Shown: positions 15,537 through 24,484, counted from the first letter of the stretch. The stretch is DNA of 40,070 bases from Mariniblastus sp. (GCA_014237975.1 JABACA010000027.1:1-40070), one strand, 5' to 3'. A program made the numbers and translations. Notes: generated from the letters alone by a model not told the origin.

Positions 15537-16580
15537 ATGTCGAAACGCATATCGGTCGTTGTCTCGCAAAGTCCGAGCAAAAATCCGGCCAAACGAAAGC
15601 TCGAAGAAGACATCGTGTTGGGTTTATTGCTCGAGCCGGGCATTGATGTAACGGTGGTTCCCAACCTTTACGATATCAAGCCCGACAGTACGGGGATGTT
15701 GGCGCTCCAAGGCATGGCTGGCAACATGGTCGTAGTGGCCTGGTTGTATGAACGGGCGACTCACTGGATTCTGGATCGCAATGGAATCAATGGACAGGTT
15801 GGAAAGGTTTTTTTGACCAGTGAACCGGCTGAAGAAGGCGAAGAGCAACCGGTAGATGAAGATGACAAGCTAAGAGTGATTGAGACGCGTGAAATTCCAG
15901 ATCGCAAGATTTATGCGCTCGACTTGAGATCTGCCAACCCCCCGCAGGCATTCATTGATGAAATCAAACGGATCCACTCTGAAAACGTTGTCCAAGTCGT
16001 TGGCTTGGGAGACCTGACCGGCGGACTGACCAGTACGGCAGTTGCCTCGACCGGTGAAACTGCGATGCGGGCAGATTCTGTTTCAGCAACGGGTGAATCG
16101 GTCCCCAACCGAATCGAAGCCGAGGGAGGCCGGCGATGGTATCCCGTGATTGATTACAGTCGTTGCACGAACTGTATGGAGTGTGTTGATTTCTGCCTGT
16201 TCGGCGTCTACGGTGTCGACCGCATCGATACGATTCTGGTCGAGCAGCCGGATAATTGTCGTAAAGGATGTCCGGCCTGTAGTCGAGTTTGTCCGGAAAA
16301 TGCGATCATGTTTCCGCAGCACAAGACGCCGGCGATTGCCGGTTCGGCGGAATCGGCGGCCAGCATGAAGATCGATCTTTCTCAACTGTTTGGCGCCCCG
16401 TCCGACGGGAAAACGGCCGAACAAATCGCGGCGATCGAGCGAGACGAACAATTGATTTTGGCCGGCCGTGACGCGGTGGGAGGTCCAACCGTGTTGCCCA
16501 AGCGGCACGAAGTGCGTGAGGTGGCCGCGACTGATAAACTGGATGATCTCGTAGACCAGTTGAATGACCTCGATATTTAG
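15537..16580 (+). CDS. two-cluster ferredoxin-domain protein with N-terminal domain
   Basis: 347 residues. The first 200 form an uncharacterised domain (MSKRISVVVSQSPSKNPAKRK onward, with a conserved-looking IDVTVVPNLYDI) that lacks cysteines. The ferredoxin part has C210, C213, C216 and C220 (CTNCMECVDFC) and C241, C245, C248 and C252 (CRKGCPACSRVC), enough for two [4Fe-4S] clusters. The spacing of the second set, C-x3-C-x2-C-x3-C, is slightly unusual. The C-terminal tail is acidic and cluster-free. It could supply electrons to the radical SAM enzyme upstream, but 289 nt separate them. A weak -10-like TAGAAT at 15498-15503 suggests its own promoter. It is convergent with the following minus-strand gene. 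Confidence 0.8.
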   Translation: MSKRISVVVSQSPSKNPAKRKLEEDIVLGLLLEPGIDVTVVPNLYDIKPDSTGMLALQGMAGNMVVVAWLYERATHWILDRNGINGQVGKVFLTSEPAEEGEEQPVDEDDKLRVIETREIPDRKIYALDLRSANPPQAFIDEIKRIHSENVVQVVGLGDLTGGLTSTAVASTGETAMRADSVSATGESVPNRIEAEGGRRWYPVIDYSRCTNCMECVDFCLFGVYGVDRIDTILVEQPDNCRKGCPACSRVCPENAIMFPQHKTPAIAGSAESAASMKIDLSQLFGAPSDGKTAEQIAAIERDEQLILAGRDAVGGPTVLPKRHEVREVAATDKLDDLVDQLNDLDI

Positions 16581-16649
16581 AAAGCCACCCAGTGGATTTC
16601 ACAAGCGCCGCTGGTGCGTTCGCTCGAAAAATTGCCGTTCCAGGTTTTC

Positions 16650-17453
16650 TCAGCGGATGCTGCCCTGCTCCGATTCGGCCATATGCTCATAAATCTCCAG
16701 AGCTTTGGCGAAGTAGGCTTTTGTCTCGTGTGGTTGAATCAAGCGGTCGGGATAATAGAAAATGATCGCTCCATCTCGACCTTCCATGGCGATTCCCCGC
16801 ATCTGAGTCAGTCGAGTCATCAGATCGACATCGAAAAATTTTCGAATCGCAGTTTTATCATCACTCTTGAGCGTGAACAAACTTGAAAACGTTTCCTGGT
16901 CGTCGATCGGGATTTCCCTCAGATAATCGGTTTCCGGTTTCTTGATGTAATCCCGCGCTACATTTTCTAAATACTCTTGGCTGGGCCAAAGATGGAACCG
17001 GGGGACTCGGATCAACTTTGATTGTAGCGCCATAATCGATTGTAAATACGACTGTGTACGGACGTTCCGCTCGCCCGCTCCCCATTCATACTTTTCGACG
17101 ATGTAAGCGTAGTCAAAGATGCCAATCGTCACATTGTTCGTCTCTCCATAAATGAAGGCTTTTTTTACCTGGATGTTGCCTAATTCATTTTCACTATCTT
17201 TGGTGAACAACGAAAAATCGGAGATCTCTTCGAGTACGGGGTGGTCGGATTTATTGGTGTAGTGGAGACCAAGGTCTTTGGCCATTTTGCGGAACGCCAG
17301 TTTTCGCAAATGATACCAATAGCCCCACACAAACAAACAAACCACAAAGAAGATAATCACCCCAGCCATGATGATGAAAACGGGCGGAATCATTGCGGGC
17401 GGAAGACCGCCATTGCCACCCATTATTTCAATTGTCGAGATCGAGGCAGGCAT
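16650..17453 (-). CDS. membrane-anchored protein of unknown function, paralogue A
   Basis: 267 residues from ATG 17453, with GAGGA 9 nt upstream. One strong transmembrane helix lies at about residues 22-45 (IPPVFIIMAGVIIFFVVCLFVWGY), followed by a basic segment and a soluble domain of about 215 residues, presumably cytoplasmic. Shared with the next gene: KxAxDLGLxY, SDFSLF, GETNxVTIGIFDYxY, QSxxALQS, an AIRKFFD segment, EGRDGAIIFYxPxRxIxPxExKxYxAKAxxIYxHM. I recognise no named family. The high conservation of GIFDY and EGRxGAxIFY between the copies marks them as likely functional residues. The gene is the last of a likely minus-strand unit headed by a radical SAM gene. Confidence 0.75.
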   Translation of the reverse strand: MPASISTIEIMGGNGGLPPAMIPPVFIIMAGVIIFFVVCLFVWGYWYHLRKLAFRKMAKDLGLHYTNKSDHPVLEEISDFSLFTKDSENELGNIQVKKAFIYGETNNVTIGIFDYAYIVEKYEWGAGERNVRTQSYLQSIMALQSKLIRVPRFHLWPSQEYLENVARDYIKKPETDYLREIPIDDQETFSSLFTLKSDDKTAIRKFFDVDLMTRLTQMRGIAMEGRDGAIIFYYPDRLIQPHETKAYFAKALEIYEHMAESEQGSIR

Positions 17454-17631
17454 TGTTCAAGTCCTCGGTTCGCTTAGTTTTTTATTCGGTTTGTTGGCCA
17501 CAGATGTCATCGTTGATTGTGGCGTGTCATTACCGGGGTGAGAATTCTAAGTGGGGCTGAACGATATTTGTCTAAGCGTGGCAAGACAGCCAAGCCTCAG
17601 AGGAAGATTGCTGGCCGTACTAAAACGCGAT

Positions 17632-18306
17632 TCAGGCAGCAGCCCGCTCGATAATGTGGCCGTAGATATCGTAGGCTTTGGCCAGGTAATCTTTGATTTC
17701 ACTCGGTCGAATTTGGCGATTGGAGCAATAGAAAATCAAAGCGCCGTTACGGCCTTCGAGAGAAAACCCCTTGTAACGCTCCAGGAAACTGAGCCAATCG
17801 GCATCAAAAAATTCCCGGATCGCAGCCTCATCATTGCCTTGCAATATAAACATCTTCGAAAACTCGGGATGCGTCTCAAAGTCAATGTCCTGGATGCCCA
17901 ATGCCGATCCCAGAATGTCCAAGATGCCCTGGGGCCGCATCTGGAATTGTGGCAGCTTGATCTGTTCCGACTGTAATGCAATGACGGATTGGGTATAGGC
18001 TCTCTTGTCATCGCTGCGGCCGCTGTGATAGGTATAGTCAAAGATGCCAATCGTCACCTCGTCCGTTTCACCGCAGATCATTTTCGAACATTTGCGACTC
18101 CGGCCGCCAGAGAATAACGAGAGGTCGGAGAGGGAGTTGAACAGGTGGTGTTTACCATCCTCGACGTAATCGAGACCAAGGTCCTCGGCAATCTTGCGTA
18201 ATCCTTGTTTGCGTTTGTATTCGTGCCATTTTGCATAGATGATCCCGCCGATAATGAACACGCCAACGCCAACGATGACATACATGGTAAAATCATTCAT
18301 AGACAT
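17632..18306 (-). CDS. membrane-anchored protein of unknown function, paralogue B
   Basis: 225 residues from ATG 18306 (or the second ATG at 18300, which has AAGAG at a better distance). The open frame extends to 18435, but this would overlap the radical SAM gene and adds no family-like sequence. One transmembrane helix lies at about residues 8-26 (MYVIVGVGVFIIGGIIYAKW) and the soluble part aligns along its whole length with the neighbouring gene at 16650-17453. Differences include a shorter central loop and an ERAAA tail. The copies are diverged, so the tandem duplication is not recent. It starts 16 nt after the radical SAM gene ends and is probably co-transcribed with it. Function unknown. 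Confidence 0.75.
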   Translation of the reverse strand: MSMNDFTMYVIVGVGVFIIGGIIYAKWHEYKRKQGLRKIAEDLGLDYVEDGKHHLFNSLSDLSLFSGGRSRKCSKMICGETDEVTIGIFDYTYHSGRSDDKRAYTQSVIALQSEQIKLPQFQMRPQGILDILGSALGIQDIDFETHPEFSKMFILQGNDEAAIREFFDADWLSFLERYKGFSLEGRNGALIFYCSNRQIRPSEIKDYLAKAYDIYGHIIERAAA

Positions 18307-18322
18307 GCTCTTGAGATTAGTA

Positions 18323-19600
18323 TTACCTGGAAATTTGAACCAGATCAGAAGATGGCGGTGGCGCGTGACTCTTCGGATCTTGCCACTGTTGGACGTCGAA
18401 ATTTTCGCTGTAGACCCCGTACTCGTGATAGGCAATTTTCTTGGCGATTCGATAGGCCCAACTGCGTTCGGGAATCGGCTTCATGTCAGGTGCATACTGA
18501 GATGGGTGCCGGGCCGCCGCTTGTAATTCGGCCATCGCTGTCTTGCGAGCGGTGGAATCCGAGGCGTCATGACGGTCGACCAGGGCAGCGATCAGGTCAG
18601 GTCGTTCCAGCGCGATACAGCCCCGCGTACTGGAAGCGGCCGTTTTGCGGAAATCGGTCAAGAACGCGGACTCGTTAAATACTTCATCCAGCGGCCGTTC
18701 GTCGTGGATTGACTCCTTGGAAAACTGGATGATGGGACACGGTTCGATGTCACCCCACGGGTTGATGTGGTGGGTAAACCCGGTGGCTGCCGGGCAGAGA
18801 GCATTCCCATCGGCGTCATAGTAAGCGTCGATCACGATGATCGGTTTCTTGCACCGCATCTCGACCACAAATTCGCGCGCCTGCCGCTGTTGGTCCGGTG
18901 TAAGAGCCAGATCAGGCGAGGATTCCGGACCGACGGGGCGATAGATATGGAACCAGGTATACATCACGCCCATGTCAATCAGACGGTCGACCCATTGTTC
19001 GGTCAACAAATCGTCAAAATTGGTCTGGCAGAGGCTGGTGCACACGCCCGTCATCACCCGGTTGTCCAGGCAGTTTTGCAGACCACGCATCGTGTCTGAG
19101 AAAACCCCCGCTTTACCTCGCCGTTCATCGCTGATGATTTCAGAACCTTCGACACTGACCAGCGGAGTTACATTGCCACACTTCCTCAATCTCTTGGCGA
19201 CCTCGTCGGTGATGAAGTGGCCGTTGGTGAAAACCTGAAAATAGGCGTCCGGGTGTGCTTCCAGAACCTCAAACAGCTCTTTGTGCATGAACGGCTCTCC
19301 ACCCAGCAGGCCAAAGAATGAGTTGCCCATCTTCTTGGCGGTATGAATCGTTCTGTTTAACGCCGCGACATCTATTTTTTGTTGCTTGTGCGCGACGTCG
19401 ACCCAGCAACCCTGGCATCTCAGGTTGCAGCTGTTAATGATTGAAATATACAGGTAGGGTGGGAAGAACTGACCATTTCGCAGCCTCTTCTTGTGTTTCT
19501 GAACCGAGCCCAGCCCTTTGATGCCCATATTCCAAAACAGCTTCCACAACAGCCGTTTGTCGGTTTCCAGCAACATGCGTTTCGCCATGCGAAAATACAT
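18323..19600 (-). CDS. radical SAM protein with SPASM-like C-terminal cysteines
   Basis: 425 residues from ATG 19600 with GGAGA 6 nt upstream. The cluster motif is CNLRCQGCW (about residues 59-67), preceded by YLYISIINS, and LLGGEPFMH is the conserved GGEP motif. A later segment NALCPAATGFTHHINPWGDIEPCPIIQFS resembles the auxiliary-cluster region of SPASM/twitch enzymes that modify peptides or proteins, followed by a late Cys in STRGCIALERPD. The enzyme thus probably makes a radical modification on a macromolecule or small molecule; HpnH-like or maturase roles are alternatives. The two following membrane proteins may be partners. Its divergent neighbour is a DUF2927-like exported protein. Confidence 0.85.
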   Translation of the reverse strand: MYFRMAKRMLLETDKRLLWKLFWNMGIKGLGSVQKHKKRLRNGQFFPPYLYISIINSCNLRCQGCWVDVAHKQQKIDVAALNRTIHTAKKMGNSFFGLLGGEPFMHKELFEVLEAHPDAYFQVFTNGHFITDEVAKRLRKCGNVTPLVSVEGSEIISDERRGKAGVFSDTMRGLQNCLDNRVMTGVCTSLCQTNFDDLLTEQWVDRLIDMGVMYTWFHIYRPVGPESSPDLALTPDQQRQAREFVVEMRCKKPIIVIDAYYDADGNALCPAATGFTHHINPWGDIEPCPIIQFSKESIHDERPLDEVFNESAFLTDFRKTAASSTRGCIALERPDLIAALVDRHDASDSTARKTAMAELQAAARHPSQYAPDMKPIPERSWAYRIAKKIAYHEYGVYSENFDVQQWQDPKSHAPPPSSDLVQISR

Positions 19601-19743
19601 TCAGTTCTCCGTCGTCAATACTGGCCACACTGCAACAGCTAGGGCGCCAGCCTGATTCGTTTCATTGTCATTGATTATTATAACGAAATACTTACCGAAC
19701 GCACGGTACAATGAACGGACATCCATGTTGAATTGAGGGACAA

Positions 19744-20493
19744 ATGATCGAAACCGGGAGTATTCCTGTGGCCATTGCCAGGCACTGGAATTTGCAGAGG
19801 ATCAGGACAGTCATTCTGTCGTTTTTGATTTCCACGCTGACGGTCCATTCTGGCTGGGCCCAACTGGATCAAAAGACGATCCGGTTTGTTGGTGAAGTTC
19901 TGGTCGGTACCGAATATGGTTCGTCGATTGAAGACCAGGTATGTGTGCGGTGGGAAACCCGCCCGCGACTCAGTACGTTCGGGGATGGCAGCCATCACCC
20001 GGCGATCATCATGAAAACGGTTGAACAAATCAATGCCTGCCTGCCATCGAACCGCCAAGTCGAGGTCCTGCAGGCCAACGATGCGACTGCCTCGATCAAG
20101 CTTTATTTTGTGCCGCTGAAAGAATTTGATCGATTTGCCAAAGAGGAACGTGTTTCGTTGTCTTCGACGGATTGGGGTGCGTTTTTTTTGCGCTGGAACA
20201 GCGATTACGAAATTGAAAAAGCAACCGTTTTGATCGCTTCCGACAAATTGTCGGGCCGCCGGTTGCAACATTTTGTTCTTGAAGAGTTGACGCAGAGCTT
20301 TGGGCTGGCCGGTGACTCGAATCGATTTGAAGACAGCGTGTTTTTCGAAAATTCGACCGAAAAAAAATACGGATCGGCTGTCGAATTCAGTACGTTGGAC
20401 CGCCAGCTCATCCGTTTCTTATATGAGCATGTTCCCGCCGGAACGCCCCCGGTCGAACTGGGAGTTCTGCTGGAGCGGCACTGGCAACCGTGA
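19744..20493 (+). CDS. exported DUF2927-like protein
   Basis: 249 residues from ATG 19744 with GAGGGA just upstream. A signal peptide with core VILSFLISTLTV ends at about SGWAQ. The mature protein contains the DUF2927 hallmark HFVLEELTQSFGLAGDSNRFEDSVFFE, where HxxxEExxQxxGLxxD resembles a metalloprotease-like helix but lacks a plain HExxH, and QLIRFLYEHVPAG near the end. Families with this domain are periplasmic or secreted, and activity has not been shown to my knowledge. Divergent from the radical SAM gene across 143 nt. Convergent with the following gene. Confidence 0.72.
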   Translation: MIETGSIPVAIARHWNLQRIRTVILSFLISTLTVHSGWAQLDQKTIRFVGEVLVGTEYGSSIEDQVCVRWETRPRLSTFGDGSHHPAIIMKTVEQINACLPSNRQVEVLQANDATASIKLYFVPLKEFDRFAKEERVSLSSTDWGAFFLRWNSDYEIEKATVLIASDKLSGRRLQHFVLEELTQSFGLAGDSNRFEDSVFFENSTEKKYGSAVEFSTLDRQLIRFLYEHVPAGTPPVELGVLLERHWQP

Positions 20494-20583
20494 CGGTGGA
20501 CCGGATCGAGACCCGCCGTCGCGTTGCTCGACAACGGATTCGGTAACGCAGCAACCCCGCTGGCGCGCTACTCTCGTGCCGGG

Positions 20584-21381
20584 CTAGTTCTTTTTCTTGG
20601 TTGTCGGTTGTTCCAGTACGGATCGCAGACGTTCGGGTTCCCCTTGGACTGCTGCAGGCCGCGGTATCTCTTCGCTTGGTGGCCCCGATTTCGTGGTGAG
20701 GGGCGCAGTCAAATCGGGTTGTTTCTTGATCCGGTTACGAGCTTTATCCATGGTGATTGGCGCCGACTCCGGTGCCAGGGTCTGCGTGGCATTGGCAGTG
20801 CCGGGTGCGAGTGCCTCGCGCACAAGATCCCAGCCTTGATCGGAGTTTCGGAAGACGTACCGTCCAGGTTGTTCCATGGAGACGGATCTTTCGGGTTGTT
20901 GGTTTCCCGGAGAGAAACGCACCGTCCATTGTTGGTTGCCTTGCAGATGGATCTCCCGACCCGGTTTCAACCGGTAGGGGGTGCCGTTCAAACGGTAGTC
21001 GAAAGGTTCCTTGGCAGAGGCTGGCAGCATCAGCGTTCTGGGTTGGTAAACAACCGGTGGAATGATGGCGTTGTTGGGGTAGGCCAGCCTGGTTTCCGGT
21101 GGTTGGGAGCCACCCAACAGGAACGAACCAATTCTCAGTCCTCGTCCACCGCCCAGCTGGACACCTTGTCCGGCTGGTCCAAAACGAGCGCCCCGCCCTG
21201 TCCCGAATTGAACGCCATTGGCGCCACCAATCCGGATTCCCGATCCGCCACCAATCACGACGCCATCGGGGCCGCCAATCTGGATCTGCCTGCGCTGGGC
21301 CAAGAGCTCGTTGTAGCTGCCGGGAATGACCAGGACGATTGCCAATGTGGCCAGCGAACAGAAAGCAAGTTTTATTTTCAT
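20584..21381 (-). CDS. secreted protein with glycine-rich IGG repeats, function unknown
   Basis: 265 residues from ATG 21381, which begins a clear signal peptide (MKIKLAFCSLATLAIVLVIP up to LLAQ); the frame opens at 21453 but that extension lacks signal-like character. Residues about 30-85 contain short alternating repeats of the type (I/V/F)xIGGxxGV with hydrophobic residues alternating with Gly pairs (QIGGPDGVVIGGGSGIRIGG), which could form a small beta-roll. The remainder includes a compact segment FDYRLNGTPYRLKPGREIHLQ and WTVRFSPGNQQPERSVSMEQPGRYVFR, suggestive of a beta-sandwich, and a Pro/Lys-rich tail. I recognise no family. It is 95 nt downstream of a beta-propeller gene on the same strand. 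Confidence 0.65.
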   Translation of the reverse strand: MKIKLAFCSLATLAIVLVIPGSYNELLAQRRQIQIGGPDGVVIGGGSGIRIGGANGVQFGTGRGARFGPAGQGVQLGGGRGLRIGSFLLGGSQPPETRLAYPNNAIIPPVVYQPRTLMLPASAKEPFDYRLNGTPYRLKPGREIHLQGNQQWTVRFSPGNQQPERSVSMEQPGRYVFRNSDQGWDLVREALAPGTANATQTLAPESAPITMDKARNRIKKQPDLTAPLTTKSGPPSEEIPRPAAVQGEPERLRSVLEQPTTKKKN

Positions 21382-21476
21382 GGGATGGTTCCAGCAAAAG
21401 TAAAATCCGACTCCAACAGGCGGGAGCCATCTTCGATTATTAGATTGACACATTCATTGGGAAAGCGTCCGGTTTC

Positions 21477-22820
21477 CTATTTCTCATTTTCAAAGCAGAA
21501 CAGGTGTTTGTCACTGCGGATGAATATCTCATTTCCGACAATGGCCGGCGTGGCATCAACCGGTTCTCCCAATTCGTTGACAGCCACTATCTCCATTTCA
21601 TCACCATGCTTCAATACCAGTGTGTTTCCTTTTCGACCGGTAATGTAGATATAATCATTGGCGGCCACCATCGAAGCGTACAATGATCGAATGCCGTCCA
21701 GGCGAACTTCGTCAATAATGGTTTCTCCCGTTTTGGCATCAATGGCCGTCATCACCGAGCTGCTCCCCTTGGTCGAATAAATCTGCCCCTTGTAGAGGAC
21801 ACCGGTCGGTACGTACGGTCCAATGTCGTTGCGAACCCAGGTGATTTTCTCGCTATCGGTGATGTCACCTTTGCTGCCTAACGGGATGCCCATCGCAGCG
21901 TTGCCTCGAAAACCGGTCATACAGATCACCATGTCGTCGATCACCATCGGTGTCGGGATTGGGTTGCCGACTTGGCCACCGCATTCCCAGATCAGGTTGC
22001 CGTTGGCCAGATCGTAACTGCGAACCCGGGTGGTGCCGTTGGTCACCACCTGCACTTGATCGCCAAACTCGGCAATCAATGGCGTCGACCAGGTCGTTTT
22101 TTCATCACGGTCTTTTTTCCATTTGGTCTTACCCGTCTTGGCATCCATCGCTTCGATGAACGACTGGCCCTCGTGGTCCCAATTGACGACCAGTGTATCC
22201 CCGTACAATGCGGGCGTGGCGCCTTCGCCGAATCCATTGCGGGTCGACATGGTTCCCAGTTGGCGTTCCCACTTGATGTTGCCATCCATATCCAGGCAAA
22301 ACAAACCGAAGGAATTGAACGATGCCCAGATATGTTTACCGTCGGTGAGGGGTGAGCCGGAGCTTTGCGTGTTGGTCGAGTGGCCGCTCTCGTGGGGTAC
22401 CGCCTCATTGACCTTGGTCCGCCAAAGCTCTTTTCCCGTATTGCGATCAATACATAACACACAGAACTCGTTGATGTTGGTCGGTTTGGACCTTCGTCGA
22501 CCAAACCTGGAACGACGCCCTTCCTCCGGTTCATCGGGTGTTGCCTCTTCCGCCCCAGGCTCCTTGCGGTCGGTTTCAACGGCCGTCAACAAGATGATCT
22601 TGTCATCCCACACGACCGGGCTGGCCGAACCTTTGCCAGGAATTTCAACCGACCATTTGGCCGAATCGGCCGTCCATTCGGTCGGTGGATTGGCATTCAA
22701 TGCAACACCGTTGCCGGCGGGCCCGCGGAATTGGGGCCAGTTTTTTTCGGCGTCGTCGATCAGCACCCCGGAACATGAAACTGTCCAACAGCTAGCGATT
22801 ATGGCAAATGGAAGCATCAT
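21477..22820 (-). CDS. exported PQQ-like beta-propeller repeat protein
   Basis: 447 residues from ATG 22820, with the strong site AGGAGAGG 8 nt upstream. A short signal sequence (PFAIIASCWTVSCSG) contains a Cys, but not a good lipobox. The mature protein starts with the planctomycete-typical WPQFRGPAGNGVA and has propeller blades with DxxTGKELWRTKV, DGNIKWERQL, DAKTGKTKWKKDR, LANGNLIWECGG and DAKTGETIIDEV. A charged, low-complexity insertion EPGAEEATPDEPEEGRRSRFGRRRSKP lies near residues 85-115. No quinone-dehydrogenase residues are evident, so a periplasmic binding or assembly role is likely. The following glycine-rich secreted gene may be in the same transcript. Confidence 0.85.
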   Translation of the reverse strand: MMLPFAIIASCWTVSCSGVLIDDAEKNWPQFRGPAGNGVALNANPPTEWTADSAKWSVEIPGKGSASPVVWDDKIILLTAVETDRKEPGAEEATPDEPEEGRRSRFGRRRSKPTNINEFCVLCIDRNTGKELWRTKVNEAVPHESGHSTNTQSSGSPLTDGKHIWASFNSFGLFCLDMDGNIKWERQLGTMSTRNGFGEGATPALYGDTLVVNWDHEGQSFIEAMDAKTGKTKWKKDRDEKTTWSTPLIAEFGDQVQVVTNGTTRVRSYDLANGNLIWECGGQVGNPIPTPMVIDDMVICMTGFRGNAAMGIPLGSKGDITDSEKITWVRNDIGPYVPTGVLYKGQIYSTKGSSSVMTAIDAKTGETIIDEVRLDGIRSLYASMVAANDYIYITGRKGNTLVLKHGDEMEIVAVNELGEPVDATPAIVGNEIFIRSDKHLFCFENEK

Positions 22821-23379
22821 CGTTAAATCCTCTCCTGTTCAAACCGGTCCTGAAACGTGGCAGACCATCAGGACAATTATTATCCGCCGGATGCCCCTAC
22901 GACAACGGGTTCGAGATGGGTTAAACCGAAACGGGTCCATTGCCCATCTGCAGGGAACCAACGGGAGCCCCTGATAAGTAGTGGCTTTATTGGAGAAAGC
23001 GGTCCAAATTATTTTCAAACGGGTCCCAGCTGGGTCAATCGGGACACGAATTTGCCAGCATTTTTAGTTGCTGGCAAACGGTGCTGCAACGCATGACAGC
23101 AGGCCGGCCGGGGACGCCTCCTATGGGGCCGTTTCGGTTAAGTCCCTTTTCTTCGCATAAAACGAATGTTTGTGTCATGGCAGGGGGCCAAACCCTTTGT
23201 ATTGAGTCGGGCTTGCCACCTGTACCGGTTAGTGAACCTAGCCAGACTGGACCGTGCAGCTGCAACGTGTTGAACCGGTTTCGCCAGATCTGACGATGAG
23301 ACCAGTGACAAGCGTTCTACGGGATTCCCCACGTACAACGCGCCCATACAGTCCAATCGCTTTAACAAAGGAATTGAAA
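22821..23379. other. 559-nt divergent intergenic region with no recognised gene
   Basis: This lies between the divergent beta-propeller and outer-membrane barrel genes. I see no ORF with coding character and no convincing sigma-70 promoter pair. There are short related words around 22922-22975 and 23018-23045 (AAACGGGTCC in both), and the region is expected to contain promoters for both neighbours and a long leader for the barrel gene. Confidence 0.4.
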
Positions 23380-24408
23380 ATGTTGCGGTCCAGTTTTATT
23401 GTTTGCATTTTAACGGTTGCCATGGCTGGCTCAGCATGGGGCCAGGATGCGGTAACTCCCGAGGCTCAAGGTGCTGCTGCATCTGGTTGTGATACTGCCT
23501 GTTGTGACAGCGCCTGTGACAGTGCCTGTGATAACAAAGTTGGTGGCTCGTTGTTCGGACGAGCAAATAAGTGTTGTACGCTTAGCAAGCCACGAATTGT
23601 TCAAGCTTGTGATACTAATGCCTGTGATTCAGCCAATTGCTGTGATTCACGAGTAGGCGGTGGCGGTCTGCTCAGAAATCGATGTCGTTTTGATCTTCGC
23701 GTCACCCGAAACTGTTGTGTTCTTCCGAAGTACGTCAGCCTGTTTGTTGGCGGCACGACAACCCAGCACTTCGATCCATCCGATCCCCAAGTTCAATACA
23801 ACGGTATCGATGGTCAATTCGAAGATGGCTTTGTTTCCGGTATTGCCAATGGTCGTTACCTGAATGACAAATGGCGCATGGAATCAGAATGGGCCTACCG
23901 TCGTAGCGAAGTCCAGAATCCAGCCGATGCGCTGTTGGGTGCTCCATCCATCACTGGGATTTATGCAGACCGAGACAGTGGTGACAAGGCTGCATTGAAT
24001 GTCTATTCTTTGACCTTCAATCTGTACCGAGATTTCGGTAATGCTCGCCTGCGTCCCTACGTTGGTGCTGGTGTTGGTGGTAACTTGCAGCAGATGAACG
24101 GCCGAAAATGGAACTCTCCCGGCGGAACTATCGCGGGTCCCACCGATACTTCTACCCTGTTTGGTGTTAAGACTTGGGGTTTTGGTTACCAGGGAATTCT
24201 CGGACTGTCTTACCAGACACGCCGTTGTAACAACCTGTTTGTTGAATACCGTTACTACGGTACCAGCACAACCAACCTGAACAAGCTGACTGCTTTCAAC
24301 TTGGATCTGGATACTCCAGGTTTGCCGGTCCTGGGTGCCGCATCCCAACCGGACGACTTCAGTGTTGACCAGAACATGATCGTTTTCGGTCTGCGAATCA
24401 ATCGCTAA
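23380..24408 (+). CDS. outer-membrane beta-barrel protein with cysteine-rich N-terminus
   Basis: 342 residues from ATG 23380, with AAAGGA 8 nt upstream; an in-frame extension to 23254 has no signal character. Signal peptide LRSSFIVCILTVAMAGSAWG. Residues 37-113 hold 14 cysteines, mostly in short repeats CD(T/S)AC, such as CDTACCDSACDSACDN and CDTNACDSANCCDS. From about residue 115 the sequence has alternating hydrophobic/aromatic strands and OmpA/OmpW-like features (YVSLFVGGTT, LRPYVGAGVGGN, FGYQGILGLSYQ, NLFVEYRYYG) ending MIVFGLRIN, typical of a terminal barrel strand, though R-I-N-R follows rather than a final Phe. A strong terminator follows. Function is probably structural or channel forming; the Cys region might cross-link or bind metal. 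Confidence 0.82.
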   Translation: MLRSSFIVCILTVAMAGSAWGQDAVTPEAQGAAASGCDTACCDSACDSACDNKVGGSLFGRANKCCTLSKPRIVQACDTNACDSANCCDSRVGGGGLLRNRCRFDLRVTRNCCVLPKYVSLFVGGTTTQHFDPSDPQVQYNGIDGQFEDGFVSGIANGRYLNDKWRMESEWAYRRSEVQNPADALLGAPSITGIYADRDSGDKAALNVYSLTFNLYRDFGNARLRPYVGAGVGGNLQQMNGRKWNSPGGTIAGPTDTSTLFGVKTWGFGYQGILGLSYQTRRCNNLFVEYRYYGTSTTNLNKLTAFNLDLDTPGLPVLGAASQPDDFSVDQNMIVFGLRINR

Positions 24409-24445
24409 GACCAAAGCAACGATTCAAGTTCGCTTGAAACTATCG

Positions 24446-24484
24446 GGCGACCAGGAACAAAAGGTTCCTGGTCGCCTTTTTTTT
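24446..24484 (+). terminator. strong Rho-independent terminator
   Basis: GGCGACCAGGAAC (24446-24458) and GTTCCTGGTCGCC (24464-24476) form a perfect 13-bp stem with a 5-nt loop, followed by eight T's (24477-24484). It ends 76 nt past the barrel-protein stop and should give an abundant, defined transcript end. A pyrimidine-rich stretch follows to about 24525; nothing else is seen before the next gene. Confidence 0.95.
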
